A stretch of DNA of 64,000 nt. Origin: Plicaturopsis crispa FD-325 SS-3. Its lineage: Eukaryota; Basidiomycota; Agaricomycetes; Amylocorticiales; Amylocorticiaceae. The DNA lies in the NCBI GenBank assembly GCA_000827205.1, contig KN832565.1, positions 561,656-625,655 of the forward strand. Direction: 5' to 3'. Shown here piece by piece: positions 46,697-56,912 of this stretch. The notes beneath the pieces are model-generated. The model did no database searches. It worked only from the letters and a program-made list of their open reading frames with translations, and was not told the origin of the DNA. Each line of letters opens with the position of its first letter. The first letter of the stretch is position 1. Position numbers and translations under genes: made by a program.

Positions 46697-47790
46697 ATGT
46701 CAGTCTACAGATCCATCGCTGTATTCGGTGCCGGAACCCTTGGTACGCATGTAATCCAGGTAAGCAGGCTGGCAATGGAGCGCGTGGTTCGGATATATCG
46801 TTGAACAATGAGTTGTCCTAGGCACTGGCAACCGAGAAGGACGCTTCCGTGCTCGTCGTCCTGCGAGCAGGCGGCACGGCACGTACCCTCCCCGATGGAG
46901 TCAAGTCCGTGACCGCCGACTACGCGAACAGCGCAGAGCTCACGAAGATCCTCCGCCAGCACAAGACCGAGGTCGTCGTCTCGCTAGTCGGCTACCCAGG
47001 ATTTGGCTGGCAAAAGGACCTCGCCTTGGCGGCTAAAGAAGCAGGCGCGTCGTTGTTCGTGCCCTCGGAGTTTGGCATGCCTACGGAGGGGCAGACAGTG
47101 GAACATATTCGTCTCAAGGATGAGACTGTGGGTGAGCCATCAGTGTATGCCAAAATGCAAATCGGTTATGAGAGCTAACTTGACTATGTAGAATATCTGA
47201 AATCTATCGATTTGCCTTTCACGCGATACTATGTGAGGCTCATGCAAATAGTATGAGGCGGCTTCCCACTAATCCGTACAGACTGGAACGTTCTCGGAGT
47301 GGTTACCTTGGCTGGTCGCTTTGAAGGAGACGGGGAAATACAACATCGTAGGTAAGGGCGAGACGCCCTTCACCACTACCGCTCTGTCAGACATCGGAGG
47401 TTCGTCGCTCTTTACTCCCACATATGCTAGATCTCTGACAGACCTTCAAAACATACGTGGCTTGCAGGCTTTGTCGCGTACACGCTAACACACTTGCCAC
47501 CTGCTCAGCTCGCGAACGCGACGTTCCGCATCCAGGGCGCGCGTACGACACTGCTTGAGATTTCGAAGCTCTTCGAAGGGCAATACCCTGTCGTGCACGT
47601 CGACGCGATCCCGGGTGATATCCCCCATACAGAATTCCGGACGGGTCTGCAACGCATAATCGAGCTGGGCATGGGGAGCACCGCGTGGGTGCCAAAGGAG
47701 AATAAGGAAGGACCGGAGGCAGGCGACAGCTCGAACAAGTTGTGGCCAGGCCATGTGTGGAAGGACGTGAAGACCTCGCTCGACCTGTAG
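46697..47790 (+). CDS. NmrA-like family protein 2 (subgroup A)
   Basis: Five exons (46697-46759, 46822-47131, 47192-47232, 47282-47399, 47468-47790) give 284 residues. Rossmann motif FGAGTLGTHVIQ, SVLVVLRAGGTARTLP, VTADYANSAELTKILRQHK, LFVPSEFGMPTEGQ, the 41-bp exon EYLKSIDLPFTRYY, GKYNIVGKGETPFTTT and GFVAYTLTHLPPAQLANATFRIQG. It is expected to bind NAD(P)(H) as a reductase or redox-sensing regulator. The C terminus (GPEAGDSSNKLWPGHVWKD) places it with genes 1, 3 and 4. The promoter shares TGACGC and a TATA-like site with genes 3 and 4. Confidence 0.9.
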
Positions 47791-47897
47791 TCGTATTACC
47801 CGCCAGAGTCTGAATTCTGCCTGAGCAGTGAGAGGGTTATTGTTCTACAAAAGGAAGGTGCTCAGGATGCATGGTCCACGGATTGTGCAGCGTATGA

Positions 47898-47937
47898 TGG
47901 CTGACTGATAGTCAGTTATCACACATACCGATGACGC
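47898..47937 (+). promoter_or_regulatory. Promoter block of NmrA-3, conserved with NmrA-4
   Basis: TGGCTGACTGATA at 47898-47910, then a CACACATAC stretch and TGACGC at 47932-47937, 142 to 103 bp before the start codon. The same order and spacing occurs before NmrA-4 (49961-50002). NmrA-2 keeps only TGACGC (46598-46603). Confidence 0.6.
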
Positions 47938-48039
47938 TTCTGGGAACCGAACGGCATATATTGGGCGACCAAGTCAATGCTTGGTGGCAGGCATCTCACA
48001 GTGCAGACGCTCGGCTGAAACACAGTTCTCTCAGTACTA

Positions 48040-49136
48040 ATGTCAACCTACAAATCCATCGCTATCTTCGGTGCCGGGACCCTCGGCAAGCACGTCATCC
48101 AGGTGAGTAGGTTTGGCGGTTGAATGCGCGATGTGGGACACCGCTGAGCGATGATTCGCGTACAGGCATTCGCGGCCGAGAAAGAGGCATCTGTTCTCGT
48201 CGTCCTGCGGGCAGGCGGTTCCGCTCGCACCCTCCCCGCCGGTGTCGAGTCTGTCACTGCTGACTACGCGAACAGTGCAGAGCTCACCAAGATCCTCCGC
48301 GAGCACAAGGTCGAGGTGGTCGTCTCGCTTGTTGGGGCACCGGGAATCTTCTGGCAGAAGGACCTTGGCTTGGCGGCCAAGGAGGCAGGTGTTTCATTGT
48401 TCGTGCCCTCGGAATTTGGCATGCCCACGGAGGGGCATACTGTAGATTTCATCCGTCCCAAAGATGAGGTTGTTGGTGAGCCATCTCTGGATGCTGCGAT
48501 GGAAAGCCGTCGCTGGAGCTGACCTCACTGCACATAGAATATCTGAAGTCTATTGGTTTGCCTTCTGCGCGATACTACGTGAGCATGCTGCAAAGTGTAA
48601 GAGGCGGCCCCCTACTGACAATCTGCATAGACTGGAGCATTCTACGAGTCATTGCCCTGGCTCGTTGCCTTGAAGGAGACAGGGAAATTTAACATCATCG
48701 GGAAGGGCGAGACGCCCTTCACCACTACTTCTGTATCAGACATCGGAGGTGTGTCTATATCTACTTTCACATGTGCTAAATACTGACACGCGGTCAAAAC
48801 ACACCCGCAGGCTTTGTAGCTTACACGCTGACGCATCTGCCCCCGTCTCAGCTCGCGAGCGCGACGTTCCGCATCCAGGGCTCACGCACGACCTTACTTG
48901 ACATTTCCAAGTTGCTAGACGGCAAATACCCCGTCGTGCACGTCGATGCCATTTCGGAGGATGTCCTCGTTGCCGCAAACCGGACGCGTATGCAGCGCAT
49001 AATCGAACAGGGCATGGCGAGCAACGCGTGGGTGCCGAAGGAAAACAAGGAAGGACCGGAGGCGGGCGACAGCTCGAACGAGTTGTGGCCGGGCCATGTG
49101 TGGAAGGATTTGAAGGCCTCGCTCGCCGACCTGTAG
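48040..49136 (+). CDS. NmrA-like family protein 3 (subgroup A), with transposon at its stop codon
   Basis: Five exons (48040-48102, 48166-48475, 48538-48578, 48631-48748, 48811-49136) give 285 residues. Motifs as in genes 2 and 4: FGAGTLGKHVIQ, VLVVLRAGGSARTLP, LFVPSEFGMPTEGH, EYLKSIGLPSARYY, GKFNIIGKGETPFTTTSVSDIGG, LASATFRIQGSRTTL. A 347-bp miniature transposon sits directly after the last codon; its target duplication CCTGTAGC contains the TAG stop, so the protein is intact but the 3' UTR begins inside the transposon. One extra residue near the end (ASLADL) compared with gene 2. The family expectation is NAD(P)(H) binding; the substrate is unknown. Confidence 0.9.
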
Positions 49137-49137
49137 C
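49130..49137. repeat. Target site duplication (left), CCTGTAGC
   Basis: Contains the stop codon of NmrA-3 (49134-49136). Repeated exactly at 49485-49492. Confidence 0.85.
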
Positions 49138-49484
49138 AGGACCCCCGAATATTAGGCTAAATGCCGTTTGAATCATCCGGGCAAAATTTGCACTTTTCGC
49201 CCGAAGGCCATATGCCATCCGGGCAAAAATCTTGCCCTCTGCGAGGGAGGCCATGTCGCGTCCGGGCAAAAATTTTGCAGGGGAAAGGGGCGGCGCCGCA
49301 GGCGCCGCCACCAAAATTTTGCGCGTATGCACGTGACCTTTTGGGTGGGTAAAGCGCCCGAAAAGGCAATAAGGCCAGTTGCCATCCGGGCAAAATGGGA
49401 TCCGTCCCTCGCAAATCATCCGGGCAAAAAAAATCAGCTTTTGCGATTTTCATAACGGCATTTACCCTAATATTCGGGGGTCCT
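49138..49484. mobile_element. 347-bp miniature DNA transposon (MITE), hAT-like
   Basis: Terminal inverted repeats of 31 bp with one mismatch (49138-49168, 49454-49484), starting AGGACCCCCGAATATTAGG, flanked by a perfect 8-bp duplication. Inside are five direct copies of TCCGGGCAAAA (49176, 49218, 49261, 49385, 49419) and a central 9-bp-stem hairpin (49289-49309, GGCGGCGCC and its complement around GCA). There is no coding capacity. The 8-bp duplication suggests mobilisation by a hAT-type transposase. The ends are unlike those of the element at 28042, so it is a different family. Confidence 0.88.
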
Positions 49485-50104
49485 CCTGTAGCTGTATAAT
49501 CGCCACCATTTGCGCGGTGTAAATACTTTTTGCGTGGAAGTCCACAATAGGAAGGTGTTTAGGTTGGATAGCGCGGTAGCACAACCGGCAACTTGAACGA
49601 CGACCCGACGACTGAAATAGTTCCATGATTCACCGGTTAAAACTCCCATATTTTCTCTCATCCAACATCCCTCTCTCATACCCTGGTGCTCTCGAGAGTT
49701 ACAGCTGGGATAGCCGGTACCCTCTCCCCATGGAGTTCTCGATGCGGGCGCCGGAACGTCGCTCAAACATCAGTCCAGATTATATTTGGCGCATCATATT
49801 TGCCATTCTGAGTACTTTGGACACCACGGTCTGTCGGCCTGACACGCCTCGCCCACCGATGATCAATAATGGCACCGGAATGTCGACATTGAGGAAGGCT
49901 TGTCATTGTGCCAGTGCAGGCAAGTGCGTCTGCCATCCTACATTATACATAGCCGCGTGTTGGCTGACTGATAAGATCAGAATCACACATACAGAATGAC
50001 GCCTCTATACAATCAGCACTGCATATAATGGACGGCCAAATCGATAGCAGTAGAGACTCAACTTCACTCCCAACACTTTCACAACAACAACTCTCCCAGT
50101 AACA
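49485..50104. other. Intergenic; 3' flank of NmrA-3 and promoter of NmrA-4
   Basis: Includes the right copy of the duplicated target (49485-49492), the original NmrA-3 downstream sequence displaced by the transposon, and the NmrA-4 promoter with its conserved block at 49961-50002 and a TATA-like CATATAATG near 50022. Confidence 0.5.
49961..50002 (+). promoter_or_regulatory. Promoter block of NmrA-4, conserved with NmrA-3
   Basis: TGGCTGACTGATA at 49961-49973, ATCACACATAC, and TGACGC at 49997-50002. TGACGC stands 108 bp before the start codon, exactly as in NmrA-3. Confidence 0.6.
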
Positions 50105-51186
50105 ATGTCCACCTACAAGTCCATCGCTATCTTTGGTGCAGGAACCCTTGGCAAGCACGTCATCCAGGTAAGCAGGTTTGGCGATTGACAATGAAAGCAT
50201 GATGTGGGACACCGCTGAGCATGATTCTCGCTCAGGCATTCGCAGACGAGAAAGACGCCTCCGTCGTCGTCGTCCTCCGCGCGGGCGGCGCGGCGCGTCC
50301 CCTCCCCGACGGCGTCAAGTCGGTCACCGTCGACTACGCGAATAGCGCAGAGCTCACGAAGATCCTCCGCGAACACAAGACCGAGGTCGTCGTCTCGGTC
50401 GTTGGGGCGGCAGGAATCGTGTGGCAGAAGGAGCTCGCCGTGGCAGCCAAGGAGGCGGGCGTTTCGCTGTTCGTGCCCTCGGAGTTTGGTATGCCGACGG
50501 AAGGGCAGGAAGGGTTCGTCGCTCCTAAGAGTGATGTCGTCGGTGAGCCACTCTCTGTATGCAAGCCACGAGCAGAGCTGATCTTACGGTGATAGATTAC
50601 CTGAAGTCTATTGGTTTGCCATTTACGCGATACTATGTAAGCGCAATGCAAGATACTACCTGAGACGTCCCGCTGAGCAAGGCAATTGCTAGACTGGCTT
50701 GTTCGCCGAGTCTTTCCCATGGCACGTCGCGACGCAGGAGACGGGTAAATTCAACATCATCGGCAAGGGACAGACACCCTTCACCGCCACCTCCCTAACA
50801 GACATCGGAGGTCAGTCCTTATTATACCACAAATGCTGCACGCCCCTGATAGGTGTCGAACAGGTTTTGTCGCATACACCGTCACACACCTATCCCCATC
50901 ACAGCTTCACAACGCGACCTTCCGCATCCAGGGCGAGCGCACGACCTTGGTTGAGGCTGCGAAGCTCTTCAGCGACAAGTACCCGGTCGCGTTCGTTGAC
51001 GCCTTTCCGAGCGACGTACCGCTTGCGCAAATTCGGACGGTGTTCCAGGCACTCCTCGAGCAGGGCGCGTTGAGCACGGCGTGGGTGCCCAAGGAGAAGA
51101 AGGAAGGCCCGGATGCGGGAGACAGCGCCAACAAATTGTGGCCAGGCCACGAGTGGAAGAGTTTGAAGACGTCGCTCGGCCTGTAG
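50105..51186 (+). CDS. NmrA-like family protein 4 (subgroup A)
   Basis: Five exons (50105-50167, 50236-50542, 50596-50636, 50693-50810, 50864-51186) give 283 residues. FGAGTLGKHVIQ, SVVVVLRAGGAARPLP, VVVSVVGAAGIVWQKEL, LFVPSEFGMPTEGQ, DYLKSIGLPFTRYY, GKFNIIGKGQTPFTATSLTDIGG and GFVAYTVTHLSPSQLHNATF. It is the closest neighbour of gene 3 in promoter and coding sequence and likely arose from the same duplication. Relative to gene 3 it lacks a codon in exon 2 and one near the end. Rossmann-type NAD(P)(H) binding is expected; whether it has enzymatic activity is not known. Confidence 0.9.
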
Positions 51187-52510
51187 GCACAAGCTAGTGA
51201 GCTAGCGTCTTGACTGCCATAAACAAATTGTAACGACGTGTATTAACACCTTGAAACATGATTGTAATTGCGGATTGCTGGTGTACTTTTCTCGGTTTCA
51301 GGAAGATCGGGCCAGCAGGCAGGCGTTCTCTCATTCATACCCAGCTCGGCGACGATCTACAGCGCGCTTTCAATGACGACGGCGTGCATGAAGCAAGCCA
51401 TGCGCTACCCCCATATATCCTGCACGACTCGTCATTGTGAGCGCATCAACTTAATAACTGCTTCATGGCGCCATAAATCATTCTGCGTGTTGTGATTTTG
51501 AACAAAGGGCAGCACTCACTGGGACAGCAACTTGTGGCGTAACACGCTGTTAATAAAACTAACACAACCGTCAAAGCGCGTAGTTCAAGCACTCACGGGG
51601 CGTTCGTTTTGCTCAACACGAACAACCATCGTGTCCTCCGGGCTACATAGATAAGCCCTGAGTAAGATGGAGCGCTACGTACAGAAACATCAATATGACG
51701 AGAATCAGAGAGACGGACTTTGAGTGACGCGCCTATACTCGGAGCAAAAACGCTCCGGTCCGAGGGGGTTAATTAAGACGGGAAGGCCAAGCCCACCCAT
51801 ATGTACCGGAGTACCAAGTATACACCTTTGCTCCATCATCCGTGCGGATCACGCTTAGCCAGGCAAGTGCGCTGTAGGCTCAAACTTCATCAGCAGTTCA
51901 GTACATGGCATGAAAATGGGAGGGATCCTGGCCTCTGAAGCTATGCAGGAGGTACTGATCACGGTCCCCGGATGGAAGACTGGCGACAGCTGGTGAAACT
52001 CTGAGCAGTTGCAGGATGCGCATTGCGCACCTCCACGAAACGGTGTCATGATGGGAAAAGACCTGGTCTGGGCCCGTACGAAACACGCGTAGATGATCGG
52101 GGAGAGAGTTACCCCACAGTCGACGACAACTTGGCGGAAACACGGTGCAGAAAGTGAAGGAAAAGACAGAGACAACTCGGTCTTCCTGCTGCAAGATGAA
52201 AGCTGGAAACAAGCCAGATGGTTTGCAATGAAATTGGAATAAAAGCAAGAAAGAGATAAAAGGTCGGAATCTGGCCAAAAGTCGAGATCTAAGGGCGCCA
52301 GGGGCAACGGAGACGGACGTGACACGTGGAGAGTACCTTAAAAGGCAATTAAAATATGACGTCACCCCAGTTTTTACCAAAAACAAGACGGGGCCACTTT
52401 CTTTTGACCTTTTTCGTTCTTCCGTCTTACCATCATCATCTGCCCTGCTTTCCGCTGCAAGTCCAGCGTTCTGTCGCTCGCTCTTTTCGCTCGCGCCGTC
52501 GCTCGCAAAC
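51187..52510. other. Intergenic, phosphatase promoter at the right end
   Basis: No gene supported. The right 200 bp hold an E-box CACGTG (52323-52328) and a full CRE (52357-52364) ahead of the phosphatase gene. Confidence 0.45.
52357..52364. promoter_or_regulatory. Perfect cAMP-response element TGACGTCA
   Basis: Palindromic TGACGTCA, 147 bp before the phosphatase start codon; the full site of Atf1/CREB-type bZIP factors. Confidence 0.6.
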
Positions 52511-55500
52511 ATGGACTTTTTCTCGTCCGTGCAGACGGACGTCGATAGCAGCTCCACGCCGCAGGGCGTCGACTCTTTCGCAGAAGCCATAGCTACAAGA
52601 TTTGGCTCCGGTTCCATGCTCACAGCGAGATTGGTCGTACCGGAATTGCCCCCGCCCACATCCCAGCGTCCGCCGTCAACTCCGATGGCCAACATGTCGC
52701 TACAGCCCACGCCAAAGGTTGTTCTACAGAAACCGCCGCCAACGCAGCCGTCCTCGTCGTTCGCGTTCGCAGCGGTCACGCCGTCCGAATTGCCGTCGCT
52801 GCTGGAGGACCAGGGTGTGCTGATCCTCGACATTCGACCCCACGCTGCCTACTCCACCGCTCGCCTACCCCGCTCCCTCTCCCTGTCCGTACCCTCTACG
52901 CTCCTCAAACGGCCACTCTTCGGCCTCGACCGCCTCGCCGCCATGCTGCCCTCCGCCTCGGCGCGCAACCGCTTTTCGTCCTGGCGCACGGCCTCGCGCA
53001 TCGTCGTTTACGACGCCGACGCCTCCGCTGTCCCGGACAGTTCCAACATCAACGGCCTGCTGCGCAAATTCAAGAACGACGGCTTCGAGCCGTCACAGCT
53101 CGCCTGGCTCAAGGGCGGCTTCCAGGCCGTCTGGCGCGAGCGCCGCGACCTCGTCGTGCAGGACCCGCCCCATCCCGACACCGACGACGACGCAGAGGAC
53201 GGCGGCAGCACCGCCGACACCACCGCACTACGCACGCGACACCTACCCATGTCCGCGTTCTCCCTCACCTCGACCACGCGCAACAACAAGCCCGCCGCGC
53301 AGCCGAAGCGCGCATTCAACCCGTTTTTCGATACCATTCGCCAGAACACCGAGCTCTCGCACGGCATCACCGAGCGCATACCGCTGCGGTTGCCGGCGCG
53401 CGTACGCCGGCGCATAGCGGACCTACCCTTTCGCTGGCTTCAGGACATCGCGCGGCGGGCGGCACCCCGCGTGCAGCGCCCTGCCCGACCTTTTGACGAC
53501 GGATCGAGCGAGAGTGATGGGGACGATCCGGAGGTCGATCCTGCTGATGTGGACGAGGGGGCGGAGGCGCTTGCGATGCAGTTCTATCGCATTGAACTCG
53601 CGGAACAGCGGCGGCTACAGGGCGTGATGGAGCACCACTCGAAGGAGTCGCTCGGGGAGAAACCAGATATCGGTGACAAGCGGGGTGCGTTTCCATTCAG
53701 TATCACTGCTGGTGTCGAGAAAGGCGCCAAGAATAGGTGCGTGGGTTCGCCATATCGCTATCGAGTCAGTAACTCATTGGCTGGATGGTGCAGATATCGG
53801 CATATCTGGCCGTTTGAGCATGCTCGAGTACGATTGCATCGTGCACGGTGCGGGAATTCTTCGGACGAGGATGACTACGTGAACGCATCCTACGTCCAGC
53901 CACTTGGAACCAATAAAAGATACATTGCCACGCAAGGGCCCTTACCTGCGACATTCACGGATTTCTGGATGTACGTCTCCCACGCATCGTCATCCCATGT
54001 GCTGTCTTGCTCATGACATCTTGCGTGCTGCAGATTGTGCTGGGAACAAAATGTACACGTCGTTGTGATGCTCACGCGGGAGATTGAAGGCGCCATGGTG
54101 AAGTGCGGCACGTACTGGACCGAGGGCTCGTATGGCCCCTTGCGGCTCAAGCTCATCCACTCCACCGAGAACACCGCCCCCGAGCGCACGGAACGTGGTT
54201 TCTTCGGACCGGCGCGCCAGAGCGGGCCGCCGCCAGCAACGACGGTGAAGCGGACGTTCGAGCTCACGCACACGGGCTACCCGCAGGAGGGCGCGCGCGT
54301 CGTGACGCACCTGCAGTACCTCGACTGGCTCGACATGGACGTGCCGGAGGACCCGCGCGGCGTGCTCGGGCTGATGAAGGAGGTGGACGCCCTGCAGCGC
54401 GCGCACGGGGGCCGGGATAGCGGTAGCCCCACGCGGTCGCGGTCGACTTCGCTGGACGAGAGGACGGGCATCGTTCAGCACGCCCGGGGGGAGCACAGTC
54501 CGGTGCTGCTGCACTGCTCCGCGGGCGTTGGCCGCACTGGTGGGTTCATTGCAGTGGACGCTGTTCTAGATGCGATAAAGCGAGAGATGCTACTGAGCAC
54601 TCCCTCTCCCGAGGTAGAGACGGAGCCCGTCCGGCGGGGATTGGGCAAAGTCGTAGAAGGGCGTGTCACAGACATGGACGTGGATGGCGCGAGTACTTCT
54701 ATAGAACGGGGGCCGACAATGCCCCTCACGGTGTCAGCGGGCGACCGCTCGGGGCCTCATGTGCACAGGAGCGCTGCCGACGACACACTCGTCGTGCATG
54801 TACCCGTAGGCGGCTGGAACTTACGAGACGCGGCTGCGGCTAATATGTCCATGGACGTCGACGAGGAGAGCGCACGCCCGTCTACGCGCATGTGGGCAGA
54901 GACGGTGCAGGACGAGACGAAGGCGCGGTCTATACCGTCGCCCAAGTCCATGCCCTCGCTCAAATCTGTGGCCTCGCCTGGCCACTCCTCCACATCATCC
55001 ATCCTTTCGACGGCGTCGTTGGTGCGGCCCAGCTCCGGCTCTTCCTCAGACGCCCGGTCTGAGCCGGACTCCTTGGACATTGCCCATCGGGGCAGCACTG
55101 ACAGCTCCGGCGCCACCTCTGTTTCCACAGGCTCGACGAAACCGGTCCCGGAGACGCACGCGGACTCGTGGCCCTCTCTAGAAGCCGACACGCGACTCCG
55201 CACGTTCTCTGTGCCGTCAAAGCGCCCGGCGTTGCACGAAGAGCGCACCGCGAAGCCTGGCATTGGCTCCTCGCCCCTCGCGAGCACCTCGACGCCGTGG
55301 CTGGGGGCGGGTGCGCCCATGGCGTCGCCCTCACATTTCGCGGCGAACTCACCTGCGCCGATGGCCTCTTCGTCGCATCCGCGGCCCATGCAGGTCTCGC
55401 TTGACCGAGGCGAGTCGTCTTCTCGCGAGAGCAGCGGGCCACCGCAGAGCGAGACCGTGCCGAGCTCGAGCTCGCGCGAGGACTCCCTCGGGGCCGAGGA

Positions 55501-56071
55501 TAGCAGTCGGCCGGGTGCGCCGCATACGAATACGAGCCCACCAGCGACGATGGACGATGTGCTCGGGGGGAACCGCATAACCAACGTAGACTACAAGGAG
55601 CCGCGGCCGCTGCACGACGATGCGTCGCCCGTGCTGTTGAGCACGTTCGACGAGCCGATCTGGCAGGTGGTACAGGACATGCGGGAGCAGCGCATGAGCC
55701 TGTGCCAGAGCCTGAGGCAGTACGTTTTCGTGCACGCAGCCGTCATCGAGGGCGCGCTGCAGATCGTAGACGAGCTGCGGAAGGAGACGGGGTATCGCGG
55801 CGTCGATGTGCGGATGGGCGATGCAAAGGCGGGGTTGCCACCGGTGTTGATGCAGCACCACAGCTCGGGCTCGACGACGTCCTCAGGCAGCCCGTCGCGG
55901 ACGAAGCGCGGCGCGAGCCCGACGGAGCTGAGAAGGACAGACAAGTCGGGGGAGGTGTCGCTGTCGAAGCGGCCCAGCCTGAAGCGCAAGGTGCAGACGG
56001 CAGATGACCAGACAGCGGGGTTCCTCCCGCCTGGCTCTGGAGCCTCCAAGTCTTTCAAGACGGCGCATTGA
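52511..56071 (+). CDS. Tyrosine phosphatase with rhodanese domain, Pyp/Ptp2-like, split catalytic domain
   Basis: Three exons (52511-53736, 53794-53970, 54034-56071) give 1,146 residues. A rhodanese-like domain lies at about 100-220 (GVLILDIRPHAAYSTARLP ... IVVYDADAS ... WLKGGFQAVW), without the usual active cysteine, as in MAP-kinase-binding phosphatases. The classical PTP domain starts near residue 400: NRYRHIWPFEHARV, DDYVNASYVQPLG, KRYIATQGPLPATFTDFW, and the P-loop HCSAGVGRTGG with Cys 629. The WPD loop reads WLD (566-568). The Q-loop (QRMSLCQSLRQYVF, Gln 1026) comes only about 400 residues after the P-loop; about 47 is usual. The likely role is dephosphorylation of stress or pheromone MAP kinases. 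The Met at 52511 is the first in frame. Confidence 0.9.
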
Positions 56072-56912
56072 TCCGCATCCCCCTTCCCCTCCCCCTCGCA
56101 TTCATCTACTCACCGCCCCTATGTTTCTTCACGCCCATAACACATATCTGGATCTGGATTCGACACCATACACTAGTCTTTTTCTGTTTCCTTCTCATTC
56201 TCAATTTTTTTGTTCTGCCTGTCCTACCATATAGCCCCCCATGTCCCCTGTGCATCCCCATCCATTCATACTACCATCGTCGTCCGCTCTGCGTCGTGTT
56301 GTCACCCGCGCTCCGGGAAATGATCTTTGGATCCTTTTCCCTTTTCTCTTTCGCATAATTATTCTGGGACTTGTAATGACCAACACCATGTATCCACTAC
56401 TACCTCTGCCATGCCGTATATATGACGCCGACTACTTTTGATGAGCGCGCACCTGCAGTCAACCTGCAGCAAGTTGAAGCGGCGCCAGATAGGGGGATGA
56501 GGTGTGTCTTGTGCTTACTTTCTGGTGAAGCGCTTACTCAAACTCCGTCGTGTTCAACGTTCAGCGCTCAATCAGCGCTGCAGCGCTAGCCAGCTTTCAA
56601 TCCATTTTCAATTAGCGAAATTATCGGGAGCGCTGACATGCCTTGTCTATCGACTACTTCTCAATATTATCACAAAGCCACCAACGTCGACACCGTGCTC
56701 GGTCAGTACTGAGCTTCGGTTGATCAGCGCTCAGCTCCGAAGATTTCGGTATAAGTCAGAGACTGAGGAGTCAGACGGGTCCTATCGATGCTGACTTCCT
56801 GCTGACTTCTATACAAGAAGTATCGGTGTACAGTGCACATGTTAACGCCAACCTCTTGCTCTCGCGAGATACCAACTGACTCGCTACGTGTATTTACAGA
56901 ACAGACTGCGAT
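56072..56912. other. Intergenic with AGCGCT cluster, upstream of NmrA-5
   Basis: The left part is C/T-rich, probably phosphatase 3' UTR. The right part holds six AGCGCT palindromes and a doubled TGCTGACTTC near 56789-56811. Confidence 0.5.
56529..56731. repeat. Cluster of six AGCGCT palindromes
   Basis: Copies start at 56529, 56563, 56574, 56582, 56629 and 56726, four of them within CAGCGCT. They lie 180-390 bp upstream of NmrA-5. Confidence 0.65.

Noticed and set aside
54757-55584. 275-codon minus-strand frame inside the phosphatase gene
   Set aside because: It is a shadow of GC-rich Ser codons in the real frame on the plus strand.
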